From an uncultured Porphyromonadaceae bacterium (GTDB taxonomy: Bacteria; Bacteroidota; Bacteroidia; Bacteroidales; Muribaculaceae), in NCBI GenBank assembly GCA_947649495.1, contig CANSRU010000004.1, forward strand, positions 1 to 64,000: DNA of 64,000 nucleotides. The letters are read 5' to 3'. Shown piece after piece: positions 18,227 through 25,644 of the stretch; the first letter of the stretch is position 1; every line of letters begins with the position of its first letter. Below the pieces are notes generated by a model. That model made no database searches. It was not told where the DNA came from and saw only the letters and a list, made by a program, of their open reading frames with translations. The position numbers and the translations under genes were made by a program.

Positions 18227-18517
18227 TTAATCTATTGAGTCGAGAAATGCTCGTACCTTTTCTTTGTTCTTGGGGTCTCCGGCATCGATGTTCTCCTGTT
18301 GGTCGCCTTTGTCTTTCTTGTCTTTGGGGCTTTTGTAGGAGGGTAGCGATGCGCCGTAAAGCGTGAGGTTTGCATAGCTGAGTTCATAAAGAACGTAGTC
18401 TATCGGAAGGTTGAAAGCCTTGACCGTTCCGGCGACTACTGCCCAGATGCTATCGCTTCGGTTTCCACTTTCGTCGGGCGCATCAGATTTATCTCTGTCA
18501 GGAAAGTGGTAAGCCCG
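18227..18517 (-). CDS. Tail assembly chaperone, -1 frame extension (GT-like)
   Basis: There is no plausible start of its own. Reading begins after a -1 shift at 18517-18523 in the upstream chaperone gene and continues RAYHFPDRDKSDAPDES... for 96 residues to the stop at 18227. The fusion would be 246 aa (150 from frame 0 plus 96). The extension ends in a highly charged Lys/Asp tail (SPKDKKDKGDQQENID), as in lambda gpGT-type proteins where the T part binds the tape measure. It stops 3 bp before the tape measure start. Confidence 0.85.
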   Translation of the reverse strand, partial: RAYHFPDRDKSDAPDESGNRSDSIWAVVAGTVKAFNLPIDYVLYELSYANLTLYGASLPSYKSPKDKKDKGDQQENIDAGDPKNKEKVRAFLDSID

Positions 18518-18966
18518 AAAAAATCGCCGACCTGCATTTTGAGAAGGGTTTGGGCGATGATGTTGTGGAGGTCTCTCGGTGTCGTGTCTTCCAGCAATTC
18601 CCGGCTCAGTCGTTCTTTCTTTGTTTCGTACTTGACTACCGTATGCTTCGTGCTGAATAACCCCCATAGATGCCGTTTCTTTTCCGTGTGGCGGCTTTCG
18701 ACAATGTCGTTTATGTGTTTTGCCCCAAGAATTAAAGTCGCGGCTATATCGCCTAATTCTTGGCAGTCTTTGGCTACTGACAATGTCTCCTCGATTACCT
18801 TGTCTTCGTCGAGGTGGAGGTGGGGTAAACGCGAGACCCCTCCCGAAACGAGGATTAAGGTCGCTACGCTCGGAGGGGCTATTGTGTATGTCTTGCCGCC
18901 TATTGTCATTCCCTCCGGCTGTTGGAGGATGGTTTGGGCGACCTTTTCTTCAATTGTCTTTTCCAT
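18436..18966 (-). CDS. Tail assembly chaperone (G-like)
   Basis: A 176-aa protein in the lambda G position between the tail tube and tape measure genes. ATG at 18964-18966 (MEKTIEEKVAQTI); an upstream reading would translate the tRNA and is rejected. The frame-0 product ends ...KVETEAIASGQ. It should coat the tape measure during tail assembly together with its frameshifted longer form. Confidence 0.85.
   Translation of the reverse strand: MEKTIEEKVAQTILQQPEGMTIGGKTYTIAPPSVATLILVSGGVSRLPHLHLDEDKVIEETLSVAKDCQELGDIAATLILGAKHINDIVESRHTEKKRHLWGLFSTKHTVVKYETKKERLSRELLEDTTPRDLHNIIAQTLLKMQVGDFFGLTTFLTEINLMRPTKVETEAIASGQ
18517..18523 (-). promoter_or_regulatory. Programmed -1 frameshift site T TTT TTC
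   Basis: In frame the codons are GAT TTT TTC GGG, giving the canonical X XXY YYZ heptamer TTTTTTC. A -1 slip puts the ribosome in the frame CGG GCT TAC CAC, which stays open to 18227. Location in the tail chaperone gene before the tape measure is the classic site for such shifts. Confidence 0.85.
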
Positions 18967-18983
18967 CGCTGTGAGGTATTGAT

Positions 18984-19058
18984 TGGTTGCGAGAGTGGGA
19001 TTCGAACCCACGACCTCTGTGCCGGGAACACAGCGAGCTGCCACTGCTCTATCTCGCT
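18984..19058 (-). tRNA. tRNA-Gly (anticodon CCC), phage-borne
   Basis: A 75-nt cloverleaf on the minus strand: acceptor AGCGAGA/TCTCGCA, D arm GAGC-AGTGGCA-GCTC, anticodon arm CTGTG-TTCCCGG-CACAG (anticodon CCC), T arm GTGGG-TTCGAAT-CCCAC, then A and an encoded CCA. The first acceptor pair (A-A) is mismatched. It lies between the tail tube extension stop (19075) and the chaperone start (18966), inside the tail operon, so it must be processed from the late transcript. Confidence 0.85.
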
Positions 19059-19074
19059 TGGGCTGTAGTGTGCG

Positions 19075-19170
19075 CTACGGGGTAATTGTGCTGAGGTTGT
19101 TGAACCTCAGTGTTCCGTCTGCTGTCAGTCTGAATGTCGCCCAATCATTCACACACCGCACACCACTTAG
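19075..19170 (-). CDS. -1 frame C-terminal extension of the tail tube protein
   Basis: After a -1 slip at 19170-19176 the frame reads LSGVRCVNDWATFRLTADG, then TLRFNNLSTITP, for 31 residues to TAG at 19075. The core (VRCVNDWATFRLTADGTLR) closely matches the C termini of Dit (MRFVNNRASLRLTGSGTLR) and of the 10840 fiber. There is no start codon of its own. C-terminal extension of a fraction of tail tube subunits by frameshifting is known in SPP1 (+1). Confidence 0.75.
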   Translation of the reverse strand, partial: LSGVRCVNDWATFRLTADGTLRFNNLSTITP

Positions 19171-19631
19171 TTTTTTGGAGCGTTCTTGAAGTAGGGTTTG
19201 ACCATCTTGCCCTCTTTGGGCTTGAGGACTTTCGCCACATAGTGGAGCATGATACCGTCTGCGGTGGTATAGCTCTCCTCGACGCGCAGGGTGCAGCGGT
19301 CGATTTGGATACCCTCGCAGTCCGGGTCTTCGGGCGTGATACGGAAGGCGTGTTCTCCGGCGATGATGCCGTCGTTGTCTTCCCACGGACGCTTCTTGCC
19401 TTTCTTGACGAAGTGGTCAAATTCTAACTGATATTTGTTCTTCCCGGTGCGCGAGTCTACGACATCGCCACCTTCTTCGAGTGCTTCGGTCTCCGTACCG
19501 GCGGTCGGAGTGAGCTTGGTCGTTGTGTCTTTGGGGGTGTCGATTGATTTCCACGTTGCAGCGGCAGCGGGTGCGCCGTCGGTGGATTCTGCGGTCTCGA
19601 TATCGGGTTTACCCCATGAAAGTAATGCCAT
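19167..19631 (-). CDS. Major tail tube protein
   Basis: A 154-aa protein placed between the tail terminator-like gene and the tail chaperones, the usual position of the major tail protein. Its short beta-rich body (NKYQLEFDHFVKKGKKRPW, HAFRITPEDPDCEGIQIDR, IMLHYVAKVLKPKEGKM) fits the tail tube fold. It ends KNAPKN just before TAA, and the last codons form a -1 slippery site giving a 185-aa long form. Most copies should be the short form. Confidence 0.75.
   Translation of the reverse strand: MALLSWGKPDIETAESTDGAPAAAATWKSIDTPKDTTTKLTPTAGTETEALEEGGDVVDSRTGKNKYQLEFDHFVKKGKKRPWEDNDGIIAGEHAFRITPEDPDCEGIQIDRCTLRVEESYTTADGIMLHYVAKVLKPKEGKMVKPYFKNAPKN
19170..19176 (-). promoter_or_regulatory. Programmed -1 frameshift site A AAA AAC
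   Basis: The codons CCA AAA AAC TAA contain the canonical heptamer AAAAAAC immediately before the stop. A -1 shift enters a 31-codon open frame whose sequence is conserved at the ends of two other tail proteins, which argues that the extension is translated. The stop codon directly 3-prime could help pausing. Confidence 0.75.
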
Positions 19632-19652
19632 ATTATTCTTGTTTATGGGTTG

Positions 19653-20210
19653 TTAATTATTCTGTTTCTGAACAATCGGAGTGATTATGACCTCGTCTCC
19701 GTTCTCCGTCTCAAGAAGAGGGAAGTATCCGTCATCGGTGTCGGAGTCCGTGGCATCGATCATCGCCGACTGCGGTGTCTGTATCGGGTCATTGTCGTGT
19801 CCGAAATACTCGTACTTGAGCTTGACGACCACGAAATGCTGATTAATGCTCGGTTCGGCTTCCGTGTAGATTGTCTGCTGCAACTTGAATTTGTAGCATG
19901 AAACCTCTGCCGTAAGGCTGTCAGCCCATGCCTGTGCGAGTTTCTCTATCTCCTCGGTTCGTCTTCCGTCTTCCAGCCATGTGCCGTTGTCTTCGGGGTC
20001 GATGTCCGGCACAAAGATGTTGACGGTTACCACGCCTGTCTGTATTTGGTCGGGCAGTCCGGCAGTGAATGTCACAACCGCATCTTCCATGCGGCTGTCT
20101 CGTGGGCGGTAGCCGTTCCGATAGACCTCTCCCGATATTTGGGTGTAAAGGGTCGAGTCTTTCAAGAGACGGCTAATGTCGCCCTGTATCTGCTTTCCTG
20201 TCTTTGCCAT
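19653..20210 (-). CDS. Tail terminator / tail completion-like protein
   Basis: A 185-aa protein just upstream of the tail tube gene, where the tail terminator (lambda gpU class) is expected. The N terminus (KQIQGDISRLLKDSTLYTQI) and central beta part (GVVTVNIFVPDIDPEDNG), with several Asp/Glu-rich loops, are compatible. Assigned by order. Confidence 0.55.
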   Translation of the reverse strand: MAKTGKQIQGDISRLLKDSTLYTQISGEVYRNGYRPRDSRMEDAVVTFTAGLPDQIQTGVVTVNIFVPDIDPEDNGTWLEDGRRTEEIEKLAQAWADSLTAEVSCYKFKLQQTIYTEAEPSINQHFVVVKLKYEYFGHDNDPIQTPQSAMIDATDSDTDDGYFPLLETENGDEVIITPIVQKQNN

Positions 20211-20219
20211 TGGGTCGTG

Positions 20220-20660
20220 TTATTTAAATCCGAGTTGTTTCAAAATCTGCGGCACAAGTTTGTCAGCAAGCAATTCCGCGCTGTCGAGAACGTCTCGCCC
20301 TGTGGCGGAGACAAAGGAGGCGTAATTCATTCCGGCTACCACGATGAGAACAATGCCCTCCGGGAATTGCCGGGCGACCTCTTTCGCGTATTGGATTCCG
20401 CTCTTTGCTCCGCTGTCGCCTTGCATGACCACCTCGAAGTCACTCTGATATTTTATCTTTCCGTCAAGAACGATGACGTATCCGAGCGAGCTTCGAAGGT
20501 TGCCTGTGCGGTCTTTGTAGGAGTTTGTCTCACGGGCGGCATTGAGGCATTTTTCGCCGATGAACTGCAAGTTGTAAATAAGCGCATTTGTCATGCGTTC
20601 CACCTGCTGTTCAATGTAAGCGTCAATCTCTGCTGCCGGGGTCTTCTGCGTGATTCCCAT
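20220..20660 (-). CDS. Head-tail joining protein (HK97 gp10-like)
   Basis: A 146-aa protein with pattern IGEKCLNAARETNSYKDRTG, NLRSSLGYV, ... YAKEVARQFPEGIVLIVVAG, characteristic of the HK97 gp10 / minor tail-joining family in which NLRxSL follows a long helix. It lies between connector genes and the tail terminator. The 108-bp gap before it, unusual in this tight operon, holds leader element B. Confidence 0.8.
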   Translation of the reverse strand: MGITQKTPAAEIDAYIEQQVERMTNALIYNLQFIGEKCLNAARETNSYKDRTGNLRSSLGYVIVLDGKIKYQSDFEVVMQGDSGAKSGIQYAKEVARQFPEGIVLIVVAGMNYASFVSATGRDVLDSAELLADKLVPQILKQLGFK

Positions 20661-20666
20661 TTTCGT

Positions 20667-20759
20667 GAGTTATTTTCTCCGAATTTGCCCTCTGTGGCGT
20701 TTTGTCGTGCAAATGGTATGGTTGTTCCACCCGACCGAAAGAAGCGCGACACAGGGCAA
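20667..20759 (-). ncRNA. Repeated structured intergenic leader, copy B
   Basis: Minus-strand blocks CTGTGTCGC, GTGGAACAACC, GGGCAAATTC and AAAATAACTC match copy A, while the 27 nt between them differ. The closing stem is TTGCCCT/AGGGCAA, different from copy A but still fully paired. It sits immediately before the gp10-like gene. Confidence 0.6.
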
Positions 20760-20768
20760 CACACGGGG

Positions 20769-21098
20769 TCATATTAAAATCCTTATTTCTCCGACCGCTT
20801 CAAGGGCTTCCGGGGGCGCAATCAATGAGAATTCTCCGAGGACCTTGCCGCTTCGTTCCGTCAGCCGGATTTGTTCCGAGGAGGGCAGCGGCTGTTCCTC
20901 AATCAGTACCGTGTAGGTGGCTGTCGTGAAACGCTCGCCGTTGACCCTGCCGAGGTTCGTGCGGTTGTTGGGGATAAACTGACAAGGGATCGGTTTGCTC
21001 CAGCCGACCGCTGTCGCTTTCGTTGGATAGCCTGTCTCCGGGTCAATCTTTCCGGGGGTCTTCTCTTTGAATTCGATTGTGCCGTTCTCGATTATCAT
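20769..21098 (-). CDS. Head-tail connector / head closure protein
   Basis: A 109-aa protein; ATG at 21096-21098 (MIIENGTIEFKEKTPGK) overlaps the upstream stop by ATGA. The beta-rich sequence with TATYTVLIEEQPLPSSEQIR and a preceding DPETGYP is typical of small stopper proteins in this position (head-tail adaptor family). Family not confirmed. Confidence 0.6.
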   Translation of the reverse strand: MIIENGTIEFKEKTPGKIDPETGYPTKATAVGWSKPIPCQFIPNNRTNLGRVNGERFTTATYTVLIEEQPLPSSEQIRLTERSGKVLGEFSLIAPPEALEAVGEIRILI

Positions 21099-21427
21099 AG
21101 TCTGTCTCCTTTGTAGCCGTATGAGACGCACCCGGCATTTGCCGTAGGCTCGTACACGTCATAAATCGCGTTAGCCTGTCGCTTAAAATCTTTTCGCTGC
21201 TCGTCGGTAAACGAGAAGGACTGACCGCCCTGTGAAATGTTCGGAGCTCCAGAGAGCCAAAGCAGAAGGTCTGCTTTGGCAAGGAGATAATCCTTGCCTT
21301 GCAGACTCTCCTGCGAGGTTTCAGCGGCAAGCGAAATATTACGACGTTCCGCTGTCTCCGTGAGGGTGCGCAGCGGTATCGGGTAAGCGTTCACGCTCTT
21401 TAATGCGTCGAGGTTGGTTTGTGCCAT
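21095..21427 (-). CDS. Head-tail adaptor (gp6-like) protein
   Basis: A 110-aa helical protein (LDALKSVNAYPIPLRTLTE; YLLAKADLLLWLSGAPNISQ) directly after the major capsid gene. Position and helical content match the small adaptor ring (HK97 gp6 / SPP1 gp15 class). Reads as a member of a common Bacteroidetes phage family, unnamed here. Confidence 0.55.
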   Translation of the reverse strand: MAQTNLDALKSVNAYPIPLRTLTETAERRNISLAAETSQESLQGKDYLLAKADLLLWLSGAPNISQGGQSFSFTDEQRKDFKRQANAIYDVYEPTANAGCVSYGYKGDRL

Positions 21428-21450
21428 TGATGCTTCGCATTACGGGGAGA

Positions 21451-22548
21451 TTAATCCCATGAGGTTTTGTCGGTGCGGACGTAAACGTTGCGGTATGCCG
21501 TGTCGAGGACGGGGATTGCGTCGGCTTCGCCGATGGTTACCTCGCCTTTCGGCTCGATTGTGCCATATTTCTTGATGACGGTGTGAGAGCGCACGGCGCG
21601 GATTATGCAGTGGCTCGTGTCGTCATCTTCGAGTATGTCGTACTGGGTAGAACCCAGCTTCTCGGTTTCCGAAAGAACGAGACGGTGGTCGGCGAATGGG
21701 TTTCCTGTAATGTCCGGCTTGTCATCAAACTCACGAGTGATGTCTTGGTCGATGATGCGGAGCTGAAGACCGCCCAGCCATGCCTGTTCCTTGAGCATCG
21801 CGTTAATCTGCGCGAGGTTCGGGGTTTGCGAAATGTTGAGGGCGTTGGATGCAAACGAGGCGCAAGCCTTGATGATTTGGTCGGTCGAGGCGATGCGGTA
21901 GAGTTCGTTCAAGTTGATGAAAGCGAACTTGGGATTGCGTCCGTATTTCTTCTGCTCCTCGCGGATTTTCACGAGGTCGCCGATGATGTCGGCAGATGCC
22001 TTGTTGCCCCAATCGGTCAGAGCGACGACTTTCTGCTCATCATCGACATCGTAGTCGAGGTCGAATTCGTTTGCAAATGTCGCGTTGGTCGTGGTCGTGA
22101 ACTTCATCACGCCTGCGTTTGACAGGAGCGTCCATGCGATGTATTCAAGCTCGGACTGAACACCGTTTGCGCAGAAGTCCACGTCTTCGCCCCAAAACTC
22201 GACGAGGTTGGTCGCGTCATCGTCTTTGGCGAGAGCGCGTTCTGTCTGATAACGCTTCATGTCCGCACGTGTCATTTCACGAGAAATGGCGATGTACGGC
22301 AGGTCGCCTTTCGCGCTCTGAAAGATGGGACGACGCTTGCGGATGATAGTGCCGTTGTCTGCGTGGAGGTCAGCGGCTACGTTCTTTTTTGTGAGCTGAT
22401 TGGTCAGCGTCTCCCAATTGAACCCGGTTCTTTTCTTCACGGGGAAGTAAGTGCCGAAAAGGAAGGGCTTCATGTCGATGCTGTTCAGTCGACATTCCAC
22501 CATCTGTTGATTCAGCCCGTGGATAAGTGTATTTACTACTGTTGCCAT
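21451..22548 (-). CDS. Major capsid protein (HK97 fold, lambda E-like)
   Basis: A 365-aa protein following scaffold and decoration-like genes. Pattern MKPFLFGTYFPVKKRTGFNW, then RPIFQSAKGDLPYIAISREM and a C-terminal GEVTIGEADAIPVLDTAYRN fits lambda E-type capsid proteins. No N-terminal delta domain is visible; a separate scaffold gene (23168-23869) provides that function. Confidence 0.85.
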   Translation of the reverse strand: MATVVNTLIHGLNQQMVECRLNSIDMKPFLFGTYFPVKKRTGFNWETLTNQLTKKNVAADLHADNGTIIRKRRPIFQSAKGDLPYIAISREMTRADMKRYQTERALAKDDDATNLVEFWGEDVDFCANGVQSELEYIAWTLLSNAGVMKFTTTTNATFANEFDLDYDVDDEQKVVALTDWGNKASADIIGDLVKIREEQKKYGRNPKFAFINLNELYRIASTDQIIKACASFASNALNISQTPNLAQINAMLKEQAWLGGLQLRIIDQDITREFDDKPDITGNPFADHRLVLSETEKLGSTQYDILEDDDTSHCIIRAVRSHTVIKKYGTIEPKGEVTIGEADAIPVLDTAYRNVYVRTDKTSWD

Positions 22549-22560
22549 TGCTTATCGGGG

Positions 22561-23142
22561 TTAGAGGTTGATGATTCCTTTCAGTTTGGCGATGAGGAAT
22601 TCGGGGACGGGGTTGTTGCGCGTCACACCGATTACCCATGCGTCAGTGCTGATGTTCGACTTGGGGTCGAAAGGTTGCCCGGTGCCGTTGACGGACTGCG
22701 GCTCGTATTTGAGCTGCGACTTGCTGTTTTCTGCGCCTGTCGCTTCTTCTGCCGCTTCAACGATGAAGCCACCGAGGGCGATTGCGCCGAGTGTGGTGTT
22801 TACCGTGATGGTGTCATACTTTTTGTTGGTCTCGTCGATCGCCGTGATTTTGTGTGCGACCTTGCCGGGTTCAACCATGATGCAGTCGCCGACTTTGAAG
22901 TTATGGAACTTCGAGACCTTGATGGTCTTGTCGGCTGCGGTGACCTCGGCGATAACCTCGGCGGTCTTGACCACATGAGTGATGCCCTCGACGGGTGCGC
23001 TCAGAATTGCGCCCTCCCGGAGATAGTCTCCACCGAGTTCCGAAGCTGCCACAGAAACGCCACCACGAATGTCTGCGTTCTTGTGCAGGAAGACGCGAGG
23101 TGTCTGGTCATCGCGTCTTTTCTTTACGGTCATTTTTGCCAT
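22561..23142 (-). CDS. Putative capsid decoration / head protein
   Basis: A 193-aa beta-rich protein with a basic N terminus (MAKMTVKKRRDDQTPR), between scaffold and major capsid. In lambda-like gene orders this slot holds the decoration protein (gpD class). A KOW-like strand-turn segment (NFKVGDCIMVEPGKVAHKIT) suggests a small barrel. Assigned by order only. Confidence 0.55.
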   Translation of the reverse strand: MAKMTVKKRRDDQTPRVFLHKNADIRGGVSVAASELGGDYLREGAILSAPVEGITHVVKTAEVIAEVTAADKTIKVSKFHNFKVGDCIMVEPGKVAHKITAIDETNKKYDTITVNTTLGAIALGGFIVEAAEEATGAENSKSQLKYEPQSVNGTGQPFDPKSNISTDAWVIGVTRNNPVPEFLIAKLKGIINL

Positions 23143-23167
23143 TCTTCAGTGAGTTAATGGGTTAAAC

Positions 23168-23869
23168 TTAGAAAGGCTGATTACCTGCGGCAGGGATGCC
23201 CTCTCGATGCGAGATTGCAGCTTTCTGCGCTTCGGTGAGTTCAGTCTTGTTCTGTGCGCCTGTTGACGCGGAAGGTTTGCCGAAGACAGCCCCTTGTGCT
23301 GCCGTATCGTCAGCGATGCCCTCGACCTCGGTCGTGATGTCTGCGATAAGGGTGTTGAACTCCTCGGCAGAATATTTGTCGATAGGGAGTCGCTCATAAG
23401 CCTTACGCATGGGTTCGGGTAATTTGCCTATTACGGCGTTGAGTTGCTGGGTTCGGGTTTCGGTTGTCTTGGCGGTCTCCATGCGTTCGATACGCTCGAT
23501 GAGTGTTCTCGCCCATGCAGGAGTCTCGTCAGTTCCCCCGGTTGTTGGGTTGGTTGCGCTGCCGCCTGTCGGCTGCTCGCCCCCGGTCGTTGTGGTTGTG
23601 GTCTTCACTCCGTCTTTCACTCCGTCTTTCAGTCCGTAGCGGCTCTCGTATTCCTGCACCGCGTTCTTGCGAGCGGTTTCGGATGCTTCGGTCGCTCGGC
23701 TGTCGCCGTAGCTTTCGATGACCTGCTGAATGGTCACTCCCTCTACTGCGGTCTTGACCTGTTCTGCTGTTGTGGCAGTCTTCGCGAGCTTGGTCGCTAT
23801 CCTGTCGAGAATGCTGTCGCTGACCCCCGGAAATTTGGCTTTCAGCGCATCAAATAATTCTTTTTTCAT
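23168..23869 (-). CDS. Capsid scaffold protein
   Basis: A 233-aa protein that is mostly helical, with a Gly/Thr-rich linker (TTTTTTGGEQPTGGSATNPT) and coiled-coil segments around residues 120-150. It is the first gene after late promoter P2 and precedes the head genes, as scaffolds do. No protease gene is seen nearby, so it may act without cleavage. Confidence 0.65.
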   Translation of the reverse strand: MKKELFDALKAKFPGVSDSILDRIATKLAKTATTAEQVKTAVEGVTIQQVIESYGDSRATEASETARKNAVQEYESRYGLKDGVKDGVKTTTTTTGGEQPTGGSATNPTTGGTDETPAWARTLIERIERMETAKTTETRTQQLNAVIGKLPEPMRKAYERLPIDKYSAEEFNTLIADITTEVEGIADDTAAQGAVFGKPSASTGAQNKTELTEAQKAAISHREGIPAAGNQPF

Positions 23870-23904
23870 CGCGATTTGGGTTGGTTTACTAATCAGTTAA
23901 TGCG

Positions 23905-23946
23905 CAAAGTTACAAAGAAATTTTGATGTGATTATAATAAAATCAC
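23905..23946 (-). promoter_or_regulatory. Late promoter P2 with palindromic operator (head/tail operon)
   Basis: Minus strand: -7 box TAACTTTG at 23905-23912, and the 18-bp palindrome GTGATTTTATTATAATCA at 23929-23946, 16 nt upstream. The palindrome is the one seen at P1 and P3, but 8 bp further away. It drives the scaffold gene at 23869 and probably the whole head and tail operon. Confidence 0.65.
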
Positions 23947-24037
23947 AAAAATCCAAATTATTCTCCGGGAATTTTCGTCTGAACACACTATTTAGCATAG
24001 TTGGGTGTAAAAGAATAAAAGAGTTAAAAATTGCCTG

Positions 24038-24095
24038 TTCGGTTAATTTTTCTCTCAAAAGATGAAGTATTAACCGAATAGTTAATGTAACTTTG
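24038..24095 (+). promoter_or_regulatory. Promoter of the rightward cassette, with inverted repeat
   Basis: A -7 box TAACTTTG at 24088-24095 faces right. Upstream, perfect 10-bp inverted arms TTCGGTTAAT (24038-24047) and ATTAACCGAA (24069-24078) flank the expected -33 zone, a likely operator different from the late one. It is divergent from P2, about 140 bp away. Confidence 0.55.
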
Positions 24096-24144
24096 TGTCG
24101 TGAATATGAACCACGGGCGTTCAGCCCCTCTAAAACTTGAAATC

Positions 24145-24390
24145 ATGGCTTCTGCATCTGCATCCGTTTATCCCTCCTCCTACATCAACCGCAACTACCT
24201 CATCAAGGTTAACGGTCTTTCGCCCTCCGGCGACAAGCTGAACGTGTTGGTCGGCGTTTCCGGCGCGATTGCTCTCATCGGGGAGGAGCTGTTCTACAAG
24301 TTTGTCGGTCGTGCCGAGCGCGACATCAACAACGATGTTACCCACTGCAAACTCCGCCGTGGTATCAAGTTCTCTTTCTATCGCAAATAA
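24145..24390 (+). CDS. Small basic protein of the rightward cassette, unknown
   Basis: An 81-aa protein; ATG at 24145-24147 after TTGAAATC. Sequence: YINRNYLIKVNGLSPSGDKL then a hydrophobic stretch (VLVGVSGAIALIGEELFYKF) and a basic end (CKLRRGIKFSFYRK). The hydrophobic stretch is too short to call a membrane helix. First gene of a four-gene group that is in the opposite direction to the surrounding late genes. Confidence 0.6.
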   Translation: MASASASVYPSSYINRNYLIKVNGLSPSGDKLNVLVGVSGAIALIGEELFYKFVGRAERDINNDVTHCKLRRGIKFSFYRK

Positions 24391-24401
24391 ATTTTACTTT
24401 T

Positions 24402-24605
24402 ATGCTTACTTCCGAACAACTTACTGTCGTGCGCCACGTAAATGCGCACCGTCGCGCTCCGAAATGCTACGGATGCATCCATTCCGTTGATAGCTGCTAT
24501 GGTTGTCAGCTCTGTGAAATTGACAATAAGTGGCGCGATTCATTCGCCGACCGCTCCGAATGTGCGAATTGGAAGACGAAGTTTCCGCTTCTTTCTGAAA
24601 AATGA
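24402..24605 (+). CDS. Small Cys-rich (zinc-ribbon-like) protein
   Basis: A 67-aa protein with Cys in CYGC and CYGCQLC plus one further Cys (ECANW), which could hold one zinc. It begins 11 bp after the previous stop. Function unknown; small zinc proteins of this kind in phages often bind DNA or host polymerase. Confidence 0.6.
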   Translation: MLTSEQLTVVRHVNAHRRAPKCYGCIHSVDSCYGCQLCEIDNKWRDSFADRSECANWKTKFPLLSEK

Positions 24606-24652
24606 ACAATAAACCGGGTCGGCTTCAGGGTCGCCCCTCAAAATAAGTTGAA

Positions 24653-24994
24653 ATGGAAAAATTACGCAATCTTGAAATGCTCCGCTTCGAGAATTGGCTT
24701 TGGAAGCATTACAACCCTGCCGAGGTCTTCGAGGACTGGGCAGAAAAGACCACCGAGGCTGTCATGGCTCTTGCTATTGCCGCCGACCTCGACCCCTCTG
24801 ATATCGTTCTTCCTCTCTCGGAGGAGGGCATCTTCAAACCCATCTGTGGTCTCCATGACTTTCTCCGCACTCCTGTTGAAGAGCGCGACCCCGGCGAGGT
24901 CTGCCGGGAGTTCTATCCGGGTGTCGCCTTGACAAAGGACGAGCTTCGGTGGGTGGCTCTGCACATTCAGTCGGCTCTCATTCCGGCTGTGTGA
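24653..24994 (+). CDS. Unknown acidic helical protein
   Basis: A 113-aa acidic protein (LRFENWLWKHYNPAEVFEDW; TKDELRWVALHIQSALIPAV) without recognised domain. It is the last gene before the iteron cluster at 24999-25128. Confidence 0.6.
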   Translation: MEKLRNLEMLRFENWLWKHYNPAEVFEDWAEKTTEAVMALAIAADLDPSDIVLPLSEEGIFKPICGLHDFLRTPVEERDPGEVCREFYPGVALTKDELRWVALHIQSALIPAV

Positions 24995-24998
24995 AAAG

Positions 24999-25128
24999 AT
25001 AACCCATTTGGTTATGTCTTCGGTTATCCCTTTGGTTATCCCCGCTTATGAAAAGATAACCGGGGGATAACCGAAAGATAAGCCATAGTAGAGTAAAGTA
25101 GAGTATATTATTGGTTATTGGCATAACC
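24999..25128. repeat. Iteron cluster, possible replication origin 1
   Basis: Eight copies of ATAACC/GGTTAT (starting at 24999, 25010, 25022, 25034, 25056, 25067, 25113 and 25123), largely at 10-12-bp steps and in both orientations, plus an AT-rich block TAGTAGAGTAAAGTAGAGTA. The same hexamers and block occur inside the initiator gene at 41114-41194. No gene lies in this 233-bp gap. Origin function is inferred. Confidence 0.6.
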
Positions 25129-25227
25129 ATATAAAAAATCTCCCTACGGGAGACAAAAAGCCGTCCCAGCCGTTGTTTCGGGTTATCCGCCTGTATCATC
25201 CGCAAGGGAGGCGAAAAATTAAAAATC

Positions 25228-25509
25228 ATGGGAGTAATCGCAAAATCCGGCGCAAAGCCAAAAGAGACGGGCGACCGTTTCGTCTATTCCGTGGTGTTCT
25301 TCGGCGCACCTATCCCCGACAAACCTCGACAGAAGTTCTTCCTGTTCTCGTCGCTTGCCGCCATCTACGAGGTCTTCTCCGTGGAGCAGATAGGCTGCAC
25401 TCTCGGACACCTCTACAACCTTAAAGTGCCAGACGGCTCTGCCTTTGCCGGAAAGCGATGTATCATCAAGCGTGAGCCTGTGGTCTCAAAGCGTCAGAAA
25501 CGGCTCTAA
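25228..25509 (+). CDS. Unknown small basic protein
   Basis: A 93-aa protein (GDRFVYSVVFFGAPIPDKPR; YNLKVPDGSAFAGKRCIIKR) with a strongly basic tail (KRQKRL). Predicted mostly beta. It starts about 100 bp downstream of the iteron cluster. A short hairpin (CTCCCTACGGGAG, about 25140-25152) lies in its leader. No family recognised. Confidence 0.55.
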   Translation: MGVIAKSGAKPKETGDRFVYSVVFFGAPIPDKPRQKFFLFSSLAAIYEVFSVEQIGCTLGHLYNLKVPDGSAFAGKRCIIKREPVVSKRQKRL

Positions 25510-25612
25510 TTTCGTTTTCCGGCTCTCCGGCGGTGTCTCGCTCGTCTCATGGCTCTCTCGTGCGACAGCGGCGAAATTTGGCGGCTTCTGCGGTATTCTC
25601 GAATAATTAACG

Positions 25613-25620
25613 TAACTTTG
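25613..25620 (+). promoter_or_regulatory. Promoter of the ADP-ribosylglycohydrolase gene
   Basis: TAACTTTG fits the Bacteroidetes -7 consensus and lies 25 bp before the ATG at 25645. No late-type palindrome is nearby, so expression may be independent of the late regulator, for example in the lysogen. Confidence 0.55.
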
Positions 25621-25644
25621 TAATCTTAAATCTCTGAACTGCTT

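Noticed and set aside
18966-19044. N-terminal extension of the tail chaperone (MAARCVPGTEVVGSN...)
   Set aside because: This is translation of the tRNA-Gly gene; the internal ATG at 18964-18966 is the better start.
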